A DNA stretch of 64,000 bases. Source: Corynebacterium sp. MSK297. Lineage in GTDB: Bacteria; Actinomycetota; Actinomycetes; Mycobacteriales; Mycobacteriaceae. Of the stretch, positions 26,628 through 35,682 are shown piece by piece. The notes beneath the pieces were generated by a model. It had not been told where the DNA came from. It made no database searches and saw nothing but the letters and a program-made list of their open reading frames with translations. The stretch lies in assembly GCF_030232885.1 (NCBI RefSeq), contig NZ_JASPGD010000004.1, positions 62,001-126,000 on the forward strand. The letters are read 5' to 3'. A program made the translations under genes and the position numbers. The stretch's first letter is position 1, and every line of letters starts with the position of its first letter.

Positions 26628-27617
26628 ATGACTGAACAGGCTGTGCAAGAACCCAATGTTCTCCTCGCGGCACCCCGAGGATATTGCGCCGGAGTGGACC
26701 GTGCCGTAGAGACGGTGGAAAAGGCCTTAGAAAAATATGGCGCGCCGATTTACGTGCGCAAAGAAATTGTGCACAACAAATACGTCGTGCAATCCTTCGA
26801 GAAGAAAGGCGTTATTTTCGTCAATGAAGCCGAAGAAGCGCCTGAAGGTGCACACTTGGTGTTTTCTGCGCACGGAATCTCACCGGCTGTACGTGCCGAA
26901 GCTTCTGAGCGTAAGCAGCTCACGCTTGATGCAACCTGCCCGCTGGTGACCAAGGTACATCGGGAAGCGGAACGCTTTGCCCGGGATGGCTACCATATCT
27001 TGCTCGTTGGTCACGAAGGCCACGAGGAGGTCGAAGGTACCGCCGGGCACGCGCCAGAGGTAACTTATCTTGTCGACGGCGTCGAAGGTGTCGGCCAGCT
27101 GCCAGAATCTCTGGTTGATGAAAAAATTGTGTGGCTTTCACAAACCACGCTGTCGGTCACTGAAACCATGGATATCGTGAACAAGCTGCGCGAGCGTTTC
27201 CCACACCTGGAAAACCCACCGAGCGACGATATCTGCTACGCGACGCAAAACCGCCAGGAATCAGTACGCGCGATTGCTCCGCATTGCGAATTGATGATAG
27301 TGGTGGGTTCTACCAATTCATCGAATTCCAAGCGTTTGGTTGAAGTCGCGCTTGATGCCGGTTCCACAGCGTCGTATTTGGTGGACTTTGCCGACGAGAT
27401 CAAAGAAGAATGGCTGGATGGCGTGGAAACAGTCGGCGTCACCTGTGGTGCTTCGGTACCGGAATTATTGGTGCGTGACGTCGTCGAATGGTTGGATCAG
27501 CGCGGTTATTCTCGTGTCAAAGAAGTGACGACGACTACCGAAACTATCCAATTTTCACTGCCCCGCGATCTGCGTCCAGCGCGTAATCGTAATCGGAAAA
27601 AACCGGCTCACAATTAA
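26628..27617 (+). CDS. ispH: 4-hydroxy-3-methylbut-2-enyl diphosphate reductase
   Basis: 329 aa. Last step of the MEP isoprenoid pathway, giving IPP and DMAPP; cytosolic [4Fe-4S] enzyme. Three cluster cysteines are in [24 protein letters not shown] and [24 protein letters not shown] and GSTNSSNS are also conserved. The ATG at 26628 is preferred over a TTG at 26610 because family members begin shortly before [11 protein letters not shown]. Divergent from xseA, as in other corynebacteria. Confidence 0.97.
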   Translation: MTEQAVQEPNVLLAAPRGYCAGVDRAVETVEKALEKYGAPIYVRKEIVHNKYVVQSFEKKGVIFVNEAEEAPEGAHLVFSAHGISPAVRAEASERKQLTLDATCPLVTKVHREAERFARDGYHILLVGHEGHEEVEGTAGHAPEVTYLVDGVEGVGQLPESLVDEKIVWLSQTTLSVTETMDIVNKLRERFPHLENPPSDDICYATQNRQESVRAIAPHCELMIVVGSTNSSNSKRLVEVALDAGSTASYLVDFADEIKEEWLDGVETVGVTCGASVPELLVRDVVEWLDQRGYSRVKEVTTTTETIQFSLPRDLRPARNRNRKKPAHN

Positions 27618-27664
27618 GTTGCTAAGCCGTAAGCCATTAATCCGGCTGCGGGCCCCGTTTAATT

Positions 27665-27709
27665 AATCAGCCGCGTTATTGACTAGATGCGTTAATAACG
27701 CGGCTGATT
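27665..27709. terminator. Bidirectional terminator between ispH and the DUF6542 gene
   Basis: A perfect 16-bp inverted repeat (27665-27680 with 27694-27709) with a 13-base loop. It serves ispH on the plus strand; on the minus strand its right arm overlaps the last codon and stop of the DUF6542 gene. T-rich sequence flanks it on both sides but without long runs. Confidence 0.7.
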
Positions 27710-28507
27710 TGTTCTGCGTTGCCGCGTTGTGCTGCTGGAATAATTATCTTGTGCGTTAGCGGTGGACTGCCGGTTAGTAGACCGCCGGTTAACCGTACGC
27801 TGTGGCTCTGCGGGTCGGATATATTCTTTCTGTCCGCTTTCGGTCTCTGCGTATCGAGGCTGTCGTTGCGGCTGTGGTCGCAGCCGATTTTCGGTTTGTG
27901 ATTGGGGCAAACGCGAGGATCGAACCGGCGAGCGCGTGACGTTATCAGCGCGATTGCGGGCCATGAGTTCTTCCACCGTGACCCGGTTGGTGCGCTCACG
28001 GGCCCGGGATGTTGAGCGGATATTACGGCGGTCAGACTCCCGCTGGTTGGTGCGTCGCTGACGACGCGAACGGTCATGAATCTTTGCCTGCCCGCGCAAC
28101 AGCATGAGGCGTACAACAGCGATGACTACCGTGAGCACCGTGATGAGTGCGAGCGTTGGGAAGTATTCGACCACCGCATAAATTGATGTCCATACCATTG
28201 TCCGAGAAGCCCAATTTGCCCCGTCTGGCGCTGCAGCTGCGTTGTTGGCCCACGAAGTGAAAAACGCGAAAATTCCAAAAAATAAGGGCTGTGGTGCCAC
28301 AGTAAGAAACAGCGATTCTGGCTCCACAAACAGTGTGACAAATACTGCAGCGACTAAAAAGCACAACAAAAACGGCCAGCCGAGGCCGTTAGCCAAAATA
28401 CTCAGTAATAATCCTGTCACGCTGGCGGCCAGCACAAGTACGAGTGCAAACGACAACGACAGGCCTGTGAAACCTGGCGCGGGGGACCTTCGAGACTGGG
28501 TAGACAC
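27692..28507 (-). CDS. DUF6542 membrane protein
   Basis: 271 aa, GTG start with no clear SD. Four hydrophobic segments in residues about 15-140 (LSLSFALVLVLAASVTGLLL, GWPFLLCFLVAAVFVTLFV, LFFGIFAFFTSW, TLALITVLTVVIAVVRLMLL), then a cytoplasmic tail of about 125 residues very rich in Arg, Gln, Asn and Ser. Located between ispH and ychF, the same place as the mycobacterial homolog. Function unknown. Confidence 0.85.
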   Translation of the reverse strand: MSTQSRRSPAPGFTGLSLSFALVLVLAASVTGLLLSILANGLGWPFLLCFLVAAVFVTLFVEPESLFLTVAPQPLFFGIFAFFTSWANNAAAAPDGANWASRTMVWTSIYAVVEYFPTLALITVLTVVIAVVRLMLLRGQAKIHDRSRRQRRTNQRESDRRNIRSTSRARERTNRVTVEELMARNRADNVTRSPVRSSRLPQSQTENRLRPQPQRQPRYAETESGQKEYIRPAEPQRTVNRRSTNRQSTANAQDNYSSSTTRQRRTNQPRY

Positions 28508-28518
28508 AATCGATCATC

Positions 28519-29730
28519 TTAGCCCAAGTTAGGGCCGTGATAGTCTGCGACATCTGGGTTTAGCGGGGTGGAGGTTACACCCAGTTCTCCGTCATCAGTG
28601 TAAGGATTTGTGACGCTGTGCCGAGATCGCTGTGCAGCATGGTACGGCTTGGTTGTCTCTCGTGAGCTCACGCCCATCTCGGCGAGTCGCCGTGCCGTGA
28701 CCATCACTCGGGAATCCAGCGAGGAAAGGGTTGAATTGTACGCATCGACTGCTTTGTCGAGGCTTCGTCCCACGCGATTATAGTGTTCTCCAACGGTATT
28801 TAACCGAGAATACAATTGTCTGCCTAGCTCGTGAATTTCTTGTGCTTTGTCGGAAAAATCCTCTTGGCGCCAACCCAGCGCCACTGTGCGCAGCAACCCG
28901 AACAGACTGGTAGGCGTTGCGATCACGATATTGCGCTCGAAAGCGTATTCCAGCAAGTCCGGGTCGGTATTCAAAGCAGAATCCAGAAATGGATCAGCAG
29001 GCACGAACATGACAACGAACTCCGGACTCGGCTGGAAAGCATCGAGGTAAGGCTTGGCGGAAAGGTTTGCCACGTGTGTGCGTACTAAGTGCGCGTGCCG
29101 ACGCAAATAGCCGGCGTGTTCTTCTGGATCATTAGTATCGAGCGCATCCAGATACGAAGAAAACGGTACTTTGGCATCAACGACGATCTGTCTACCACCA
29201 GCCAAATGGATGATCATATCGGGGCGCACGATTTTATCGCCCAGCCGCGCAGTTGCTTGCGTTTTGAAATCGCAGTGCTCAACCATGCCACCTAACTCGA
29301 CGACGCGCTCGAGCTGCATCTCGCCCCAGCGTCCACGTACGTTTGGACTGCGTAACGCATTGACCAGCTGATCAGTCCGCTCGTTCAAGCGGGTGGAGGT
29401 ACGAGATAGTGCTTGCATCTGACTGCTCAGCGAAGCCGCGGTGTGGCTGCGCTCAGATTCCATAGCGCGCAACTGCCCGTCGATATTTGCGAGTGAGCGT
29501 TCGACGACCGCCAGTGACTCCAGGGCAGGCGTTAGTGTGACCGGTGCCGGGCCTGCCGGAACTGAGCTGTCTGGAGTTGAGCCGTTTGGGGCTGGTGTTG
29601 TATCCGACGCGCCGACAGGAAGCCGCTGTGTTTGGTGCTGTTGGCGGCTGCCATGGGCAAACCACCCGAGCGCGATGCCCAAAAGAAGCGCAATGATCAT
29701 GCCAACGACGGAAGCTGCAGAGATAGTCAT
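28519..29730 (-). CDS. rmuC: DNA recombination protein RmuC
   Basis: 403 aa. N-terminal membrane helix (VVGMIIALLLGIALGWFAHG), a Pro/Ser/Thr-rich stretch, a coiled coil (residues about 75-130) and the RmuC nuclease-like domain: RGRWGEMQLERVVELGGMVEHCDF, RPDMIIHLAGGRQIVVDAKVPFSSYLDA, VVMFVPADPFLDSAL, NIVIATPTSLFGLLRTVALGW. Limits certain genome rearrangements. 11 bp from DUF6542 on the same strand. Confidence 0.95.
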   Translation of the reverse strand: MTISAASVVGMIIALLLGIALGWFAHGSRQQHQTQRLPVGASDTTPAPNGSTPDSSVPAGPAPVTLTPALESLAVVERSLANIDGQLRAMESERSHTAASLSSQMQALSRTSTRLNERTDQLVNALRSPNVRGRWGEMQLERVVELGGMVEHCDFKTQATARLGDKIVRPDMIIHLAGGRQIVVDAKVPFSSYLDALDTNDPEEHAGYLRRHAHLVRTHVANLSAKPYLDAFQPSPEFVVMFVPADPFLDSALNTDPDLLEYAFERNIVIATPTSLFGLLRTVALGWRQEDFSDKAQEIHELGRQLYSRLNTVGEHYNRVGRSLDKAVDAYNSTLSSLDSRVMVTARRLAEMGVSSRETTKPYHAAQRSRHSVTNPYTDDGELGVTSTPLNPDVADYHGPNLG

Positions 29731-29757
29731 GAATTCACTCGAAAATCTTCGTGTTGC

Positions 29758-31272
29758 TTAGCTTTTCCCGCTGCTATCGCGGTCGGTTGGTCTGGATCGC
29801 GACAGTTTCGACCACCAACGTTCCAAACGCTCGGTGGCAAGACGGTGTTTGTGGCGTTCTGGATCGTTGTTCTGTGGACGCGCATCCAGATCGATGCGTT
29901 TTTCTAAGAGATCCTCGAGGTCGTCGTCAAGATGGATTGTGGCTTCTTTGGTGTATTTGGCGGCATCCTCGTGGGCGTGGGCCTGCGAGCTGCCATCTTG
30001 ACGCCAAGTTCGACGCAGGCTGCGACCGTTATCTTCGGTAAATTTCGCAGCTAGCTCACCGGCGATGGTGACAGAAGTGATATCGCGGGCGCGGCGTTCT
30101 CCAGAATCTAATGTCAGCAGATCCTGAATATAGCGGTAGCACACTGCGACCATTGCAGCGACTGGTACGGCCAAGAACGCACCGATGAGACCAAACAGGG
30201 CGGCGCCGGTGATCACAGAGATTAAAACGACGACTGGGTGTAGGTTCATCGCGCGTGCCTGGAACCAGGGAGACAGAATATTGCTTTCGATTTGTTGGAC
30301 AGCGACGACGAGGATCAACACTATAATTGCCTCGGTGAAACCGAGACTCACCAGTGCGATCAGCGTCGACAAGGCGCCTGCGGTGATAGCGCCGGCGAAG
30401 GGAATGAATCCCGCCATGAAGGTAATGATAGCCAGGGCCAATGCCAGAGGCACGCCGATGATGACTAGGCCGAGGCCGATGAACACCGCGTCGATCAGGG
30501 ACACCAACGCTTGTGCGCGGATGAATCCGCCGAGGGTGAGCCATGCGCGGGTGAACAGCTCGGTTAAGTGCCATCCGGTACGACGTCCGGTGGCGCGGCG
30601 TAGCCAAGGCAGGAATTTATGTCCGTCTTTGAGGAAGAAAAATGTCAATACCAAGACGACGAAAATAGTGATCACTACTGATGTTGCGGTCTCTATACCT
30701 GCGAATACACCGCCGACGATGGTGTCGGCTTGTTCCTGTAACCAAGTGAATATTTCTTCAATGACGTTGGATAGGTCTTCACTATTGAGATGCAGCGGCG
30801 GGCCTTGTAGCCAGACCTGCACGCGTTGGATGCCTTCAACCGTCTGTAAGTAAAGCCCTTGGGATTGACGGACAAAATCCGGTGCAATATAAAAAATGGT
30901 GCCGCTGACCAACCCGACGAATCCACTCAAGGTCAGTAATGCCGCGAGTGCGCTGGGAAAACCCGCTTTGCGTAAGCGGCTCGAGATAGGGGCCAAAACC
31001 GTGCAGATGATCAGCGCAAAGGTGATGGGAAGTACGCCTGCCCAGAAACGACCGAGGATGCGGCCCAAAAAGTAGACAAAAACACCCAAAATAATAAGGC
31101 GCAGAGCCCAGGTGGCGGCCTCCTTGATGACGTGGCCGAGCACCACTGAACGATCGACTTGATCGCCGGGTGGGTGCGGTGTGATTTCCGACCACTCGAT
31201 ATCCTGCGGAGCAGACTCCGCTTCTCCGGAATCGCTTGCTCGGTTTGGCTTTGTACTCACGCCTATTATCAT
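29758..31272 (-). CDS. AI-2E family transporter
   Basis: 504 aa with about eight membrane helices from residue 50 to 385 and a charged C-terminal tail of about 110 residues. Family features: VYFLGRILGRFWAGVLPITFALIIC near the start, GFIPFAGAITAGALSTLIAL, and VEIxLxPxxxxxxxxLHP-type segment IESNILSPWFQARAMNLHPVVVLISVITGAALFGLIGAFLAVP. Members transport signals, auxin-like compounds or Na/H; the substrate here is unknown. The start could also be GTG 31260. 27 bp upstream of rmuC. Confidence 0.9.
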   Translation of the reverse strand: MIIGVSTKPNRASDSGEAESAPQDIEWSEITPHPPGDQVDRSVVLGHVIKEAATWALRLIILGVFVYFLGRILGRFWAGVLPITFALIICTVLAPISSRLRKAGFPSALAALLTLSGFVGLVSGTIFYIAPDFVRQSQGLYLQTVEGIQRVQVWLQGPPLHLNSEDLSNVIEEIFTWLQEQADTIVGGVFAGIETATSVVITIFVVLVLTFFFLKDGHKFLPWLRRATGRRTGWHLTELFTRAWLTLGGFIRAQALVSLIDAVFIGLGLVIIGVPLALALAIITFMAGFIPFAGAITAGALSTLIALVSLGFTEAIIVLILVVAVQQIESNILSPWFQARAMNLHPVVVLISVITGAALFGLIGAFLAVPVAAMVAVCYRYIQDLLTLDSGERRARDITSVTIAGELAAKFTEDNGRSLRRTWRQDGSSQAHAHEDAAKYTKEATIHLDDDLEDLLEKRIDLDARPQNNDPERHKHRLATERLERWWSKLSRSRPTDRDSSGKS

Positions 31273-31337
31273 GCCTTATTCACAGCAGTGAGGCGAAGAA
31301 GCCCAGAGGTCGAAGCTTGTGCAGCTAATAAGTTAGG

Positions 31338-32432
31338 ATGAGCGCTGTGAGTCTTACTTTAGGAATCGTCGGATTGCCCAATGTCGGCAAGTCCACTTTG
31401 TTTAATGCCCTGACCCGTAGCGAAATTTTGGCAGCGAACTATCCGTTCGCCACCATCGAGCCCAACGTTGGCCAGGTGGAACTGCCGGATCCGCGATTGC
31501 GCCGTTTAGCAGAAATTTTTTCCTCAGAACGTATCCTGCCAGCCATCGTGTCCTTCGTTGATATTGCTGGCATCGTGAAAGGTGCCTCGGAAGGCGAAGG
31601 CATGGGCAATGCTTTCCTGTCAAATATCCGGGAGGCTGATGCGATCTGTCAGGTGGTCCGAGCCTTTGCCGACGATAACGTGATCCACGTGGACGGCAAG
31701 GTGGACCCCACCAGCGATATTTCGATCATCAACACTGAGCTGATACTCGCGGACCTGCAGACTCTGGAAAAGGCGCTGCCTAGGCTGGAAAAAGACGCGA
31801 AAAAGAATAAAGATTTAGGCGAGGTTGTCGAAGCAGCAAAAGCAGCACGCGCGATCCTGGAAGATGATCGCACCCTGTATGCAGCGGCCAAAAACGGTGA
31901 AATTGAACTAGCTCCATTGCGTGAGCTGCATCTGATGACCACCAAGCCGTTTTTGTACGTCTTTAACTCCGATGAGGGAGTACTGACCGACGAGGCGAAG
32001 CGCGCGGAATTGGCAGAATTGGTGGCACCAGCAGATTGTGTGTTCTTGGATGCGAAAACCGAAACCGAGCTGTTGGAACTGGAAGAAGACGAAGCTGCTG
32101 AGCTTTTGGAATCTGTCGGACAAACGGAGCCAGGACTGAATACGCTGGCTCGCGCCGGCTTTGAAACCTTGGGATTGCAGACCTATCTGACGGCCGGACC
32201 GAAAGAAGCCCGTGCCTGGACCATCAAGAAAGGTGCCACCGCACCACAGGCAGCTGGCGTGATCCACTCCGATTTCGAAAAAACCTTCATTAAAGGCGAG
32301 ATCGTATCGTTTTCTGACTTGGATGAAGCTGGTTCGATGGTTGCTGCCCGCAACGCCGGTAAGGTGCGTTTGGAAGGCAAGGACTACATTATGCAGGACG
32401 GCGACGTGTGTGACTGGAAAACCGGAGCGTAA
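31338..32432 (+). CDS. ychF: Redox-regulated ATPase YchF
   Basis: 364 aa. Obg-family P-loop ATPase: GLPNVGKSTLFNAL (G1), VDIAGIVKGASEGEGMGNAFLSNIREAD (G3 region) and a C-terminal TGS domain starting at LQTYLTAGPKEARAWTIKKGATAPQAAGVIHSDFE. The NKxD motif is replaced, as in YchF, explaining ATP preference. Binds ribosomes; widely conserved. Followed after 5 bp by a queuosine-precursor permease gene, suggesting co-transcription. Confidence 0.97.
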   Translation: MSAVSLTLGIVGLPNVGKSTLFNALTRSEILAANYPFATIEPNVGQVELPDPRLRRLAEIFSSERILPAIVSFVDIAGIVKGASEGEGMGNAFLSNIREADAICQVVRAFADDNVIHVDGKVDPTSDISIINTELILADLQTLEKALPRLEKDAKKNKDLGEVVEAAKAARAILEDDRTLYAAAKNGEIELAPLRELHLMTTKPFLYVFNSDEGVLTDEAKRAELAELVAPADCVFLDAKTETELLELEEDEAAELLESVGQTEPGLNTLARAGFETLGLQTYLTAGPKEARAWTIKKGATAPQAAGVIHSDFEKTFIKGEIVSFSDLDEAGSMVAARNAGKVRLEGKDYIMQDGDVCDWKTGA

Positions 32433-32437
32433 CTGCA

Positions 32438-33136
32438 ATGTCTGCTAATTCCGCAGAACCGCTGATTGATCGAGCAGATAAGAAGTCCACAGCGAGGTAT
32501 ATCCCAGTTCGTGCTGGGGTCTACCCGATTTTCGTTGCAGCTTTCGTTGTGGTGTTCGTGATTTCGAATATCACGGCCAGTAAGGGTGTAACCATTGGCC
32601 CGTTGGTGACTGATGGTGCGTTTTTCTTGTTCCCGATTGCCTATGTCATTGGCGACGTGTTGGCAGAATGCTATGGCTTTAAAGCCACTCGCGTTGCGAT
32701 CTGGACAGGTTTTGCCTCCGCACTGGGCGCTGTCATCGCATTCTATATTGCTATTTGGTTACCCGCGGCGGATTTTTACGAAAACCAAGAAGCGTTCTCT
32801 ACGGTGCTCGGGCTGGTGCCACAAATCGTCGCAGCGTCGTTGGCTGGATATGCCGTTGGCCAGTTGCTGAATGCTTGGGTGCTGACGAAGATGAAAAATC
32901 GTGACGCCTCGGCGCCATTGTGGCAGCGGCTGATGGGCTCAACCGTGGTTGGCGAATTCGGCGACACCCTGGTGTTTTGCCTGATCGCCGCTACCGCGAT
33001 CGGCATTAGTACACTGCCTGATCTCATCAATTACGTCACTGTGGGGTTCGTATGGAAGACCGCGATGGAAGCGATCTTATTGCCCGTGACCTATAGCGTG
33101 GTTGGATGGGTGAAAAAGCGCGAGCGGTACAGCTGA
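32438..33136 (+). CDS. Queuosine precursor transporter (YhhQ/DUF165)
   Basis: 232 aa with about six membrane helices. Family pattern: ISNITASKGVTIGPLVTDGAFFLFPIAYVIGDVLAECYGFK and STVVGEFGDTLVFCLIAATAIG. YhhQ-type proteins import preQ0/preQ1 for queuosine. No queuosine synthesis genes are in this window, so salvage is implied. Five bases separate it from ychF. Confidence 0.92.
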   Translation: MSANSAEPLIDRADKKSTARYIPVRAGVYPIFVAAFVVVFVISNITASKGVTIGPLVTDGAFFLFPIAYVIGDVLAECYGFKATRVAIWTGFASALGAVIAFYIAIWLPAADFYENQEAFSTVLGLVPQIVAASLAGYAVGQLLNAWVLTKMKNRDASAPLWQRLMGSTVVGEFGDTLVFCLIAATAIGISTLPDLINYVTVGFVWKTAMEAILLPVTYSVVGWVKKRERYS

Positions 33137-33172
33137 GGTCGGTGCCAGCGATGGGTCGGCATAATGGGGTGC

Positions 33173-33937
33173 ATGAGCACGGAACGCAATCATAATTATT
33201 CGCATACCCGCCAACACGGTGGCAACAGTGGCACTGCACTTGCACCGCTGGAGCTTACCGACATCACAAAGGTACTGGTGGTCGTCGCACACCCCGATGA
33301 TCCGGAATACGGTCTCTCGGCGGCATCGCATGCCTGGATCCAGCAAGAAGACATCGAGGTCGGTTATTTGTTACTGACTTCTGGCGAGGCGGGCATTGCT
33401 TCGATGACGCCAGAAAAATGCGGCCCGTTGCGTGCCGACGAACAGCGGCGTGCGTGCCAGGCAGTGGGGGTGGATTCGCTGGAGATCTTAGACTTCCCGG
33501 ATGGCCACTTGGTCTATAGCCTAGAATTACGGCAGGTCATTGCACGCAAGATTCGCCAGTTCCAACCTGATGCCATCGTGACGCTGCCCATGGGGATGGA
33601 ATTGCCGGGTGGGTTAAACCAAGCTGATCACCGAGTAGTAGGACTCGCTGCCCTGGATGCCGCGCGAGATGCTGCAAACCCGTGGGTATTCCGTGACATG
33701 GACGAACCGGCATGGTCAGCTCAGCGATTTTGGATCGTCAGCGATGTAGACTCTGACCATATTTACCACGTTGGTGACGACGATGAACAGGCAGCGATTT
33801 CCTCGCTGGCCTGCCACGAGCGCTACCTAGATGAGTTGGACGACCACCCGGCGGCGAAAGATTTCATTCCCACGGTATTGCGTGGTGAGGACCGTAGCGG
33901 CTCCCCGCACGTGAAGTTTAAAGTTTATCGTCTGTAG
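33173..33937 (+). CDS. PIG-L (LmbE-like) family deacetylase
   Basis: 254 aa from ATG 33173, which stands 7 bp after CATAAT (33160-33165); probably leaderless. Zinc-hydrolase marks are VVVAHPDDPEYG near residue 40 and GLNQADHRVVG near residue 150. LmbE proteins remove N-acetyl groups from amino sugars and conjugates; this one is a paralog of MshB (44.2 kb) but differs too much to be given the mycothiol role. It overlaps the convergent hypothetical gene by 20 bp at the 3' end. Confidence 0.88.
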   Translation: MSTERNHNYSHTRQHGGNSGTALAPLELTDITKVLVVVAHPDDPEYGLSAASHAWIQQEDIEVGYLLLTSGEAGIASMTPEKCGPLRADEQRRACQAVGVDSLEILDFPDGHLVYSLELRQVIARKIRQFQPDAIVTLPMGMELPGGLNQADHRVVGLAALDAARDAANPWVFRDMDEPAWSAQRFWIVSDVDSDHIYHVGDDDEQAAISSLACHERYLDELDDHPAAKDFIPTVLRGEDRSGSPHVKFKVYRL

Positions 33938-34658
33938 GAGTTTCCGGAGGCACTGGTTGGTGAATGACTCGGTTACCGTGCGGTAACGGTTGCACGATCG
34001 CTGCAGCCGGGTAAATATCTAATGGCTGCGCTAAAGCCGGTATCGTCACGAAACGTGGTGCACCGGCAGGTAAAGCCACTACCATCTGCCCGTCTGCACA
34101 GTATGCCCGTACGTTGATTGGGGACTCAACTGGCTCTGGCAAAGCAAGCGTGCCTAATTTATTGCCATCGAGAAACACGCTGGTTCCTGCAACAACCGCA
34201 TACATATGCGAAGTGCCATAATTGCGCATGTCGTATCCCGACTGCACCGGGAAATACCGTGACCCAACAATGACGGGGCCTTCGGGGTTGTTCACCGCTA
34301 CGATCCATGGAGCGATGGGCGCGAGGATCTCGACCCGGATCCGGCCGGTGCCGAGACTGATTCGTGCAGTCGCCGAAATTCTCACTGTGCGCAGCGACTG
34401 CAGGGCGTCGACGTCGGCAAGTAGTGCAATCACGCCCGTGGCTGCATGGACGCGCCAAGCTCCGTGGAACGTCATAGTGACGGGAAGTTCTATTTCGACT
34501 GGCTGCCCGCCAGTTTCGCGTGCATGTCTGCCTTGCGGCTGGTCTACCTGCACCATGGGCAGGCTGAGTACGGCTGCACTGAATACGCGCTCGGCCACGA
34601 TCGGGTCGCTGATGTGGACGGCGCTAGTTGGCAGCGGAAAATTCTGCACTTGAATCAC
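33918..34658 (-). CDS. Conserved hypothetical protein
   Basis: 246 aa. No recognised family. Predicted mostly beta-strand with no signal peptide or membrane helix; recurring short hydrophobic strands (VRISATARISLGTGRIRVEIL, VVNNPEGPVIVGSRYFPV). The N-terminus (MIQVQNFPLPTSAVHISDPIVAERVFSAAV) and middle suggest two beta-rich halves. The last 40 residues are Pro-rich. Coding-like codon use and a long open frame support it. Function unknown. Confidence 0.65.
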   Translation of the reverse strand: MIQVQNFPLPTSAVHISDPIVAERVFSAAVLSLPMVQVDQPQGRHARETGGQPVEIELPVTMTFHGAWRVHAATGVIALLADVDALQSLRTVRISATARISLGTGRIRVEILAPIAPWIVAVNNPEGPVIVGSRYFPVQSGYDMRNYGTSHMYAVVAGTSVFLDGNKLGTLALPEPVESPINVRAYCADGQMVVALPAGAPRFVTIPALAQPLDIYPAAAIVQPLPHGNRVIHQPVPPETPTDDKL

Positions 34659-34789
34659 CCTGACTGTCGCGCAATGTGCACGGCACGTTTAACATGCTTG
34701 GTAATAGATCTTCGGCAATGAACGATCTGCACTACCACTCTGCAATACAACACCGCTTAGTTTAATCAGTCACTGACCTTCGGGAAACG

Positions 34790-35248
34790 ATGTACGACAT
34801 TTCCACGATCTTATTCGCGTTCGCGCTCACGCTCGCCGCCGGGCTTTCCACCGGAATCGGCGGCGCGATCGCAGTTGCCAAAAAGCGCCCTGGGCCAGCG
34901 TTTATGGCCGCCTCATTGGGGTTGTCTGCTGGTGTTATGCTCTACGTTTCGTTCGTCGAAATCTTACCGAAGGCCATGGAATCCATTGGCGGTTGGGCGG
35001 TCGCCGGATTTTTTGCCGGAATCCTCATGATTCTCATCATCGATCGGTTGGTTCCCGAAGAGGTGAACCCGCACGAGCCGTTACAGCTGCACAACGACCC
35101 GAGAGCTCGATTTCTTAAGACCGGGGTGTTTACTGCCGTGGCGATTGCTATTCACAACATCCCGGAAGGGATTGCGGTGGCGATTCCGCTGCGCGAAGCC
35201 CTGGGTTCTAGATGGAAAGCGTGGGCGGCAGCGACTTTGTCGGGTTAA
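34790..35248 (+). pseudogene. zupT: zupT zinc transporter, 5' part, interrupted and internally deleted
   Basis: 152 aa ending in a stop (TAA 35246-35248) created at the insertion junction. N-terminal helices match ZIP-family ZupT (LAAGLSTGIGGAIAV, GLSAGVMLYVSFVEILPKAMESIGG). In intact ZupT two HN(F/I)PEG motifs about 30 residues apart bind metal; here only one (AIAIHNIPEG, near 35150-35170) remains, directly after the segment that normally precedes the first, so about 30 residues appear lost, probably by recombination between the two similar motifs. The frame stops after TLSG, where intact proteins continue with LAE. The rest is at 38209-38431. Confidence 0.88.
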
Positions 35249-35256
35249 GCAGAACC
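35244..35256 (+). repeat. Left direct repeat bounding the zupT insertion
   Basis: GTTAAGCAGAACC; the last nine bases AGCAGAACC recur exactly at 38209-38217 and ten of the wider thirteen positions plus flanking GT match (GTTTAGCAGAACC, 38205-38217). This is the original zupT coding sequence (Leu-Ala-Glu-Pro) duplicated on insertion or by site-specific recombination. Confidence 0.7.
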
Positions 35257-35682
35257 CGGGTTGTGGGTACGATCTGAATCGAGGAAGCTCTGGCACGCAG
35301 AAAGTGCCACCTATTCTGAGCGAATGAGTACGCCAAAAGCGCATTGCAAAAACCCTGGGCAAAGCCCGCAAGACCTTTGCTGGCACTTCCCAGTACCAGC
35401 CGGTGCTCATTTGCCAGCGGAGGCGCATCACCTGCTCCTTCAGCTCTCTTAGCACTGCCGGGAGCATCGACATCTTTAGGTCGATGTCGTTTCCGCTTCT
35501 TCTTACGCTCGAAGTGCTCCCAGAAATCACGCTCGTCCCCGCAGATCCGTTATTGCGATCGATCGCCCGACTTTGTTCGAAACGCGTGGGCATGAAGGCT
35601 GCTTAGGAACCACCGGCTAGAAGTTCCTCGAATGGCACGAAAGGTTCAGGCAGTTGTTTTCCGGCCGATGCGCTCTTCGACC
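35257..35682. other. Left arm of the insertion, no supported gene
   Basis: 426 bp between the left junction and the first cargo gene. Short frames exist on both strands but none resembles a known protein or has a good start signal. A small hairpin TGGCAC-N7-GTGCCA lies near 35290-35310. Confidence 0.5.

Noticed and set aside
26524-26673. Longer N-terminus for XseA
   Set aside because: The extra 50 codons overlap the ispH promoter and 5' end and have no resemblance to XseA; an SD precedes the TTG pair at 26523/26520.
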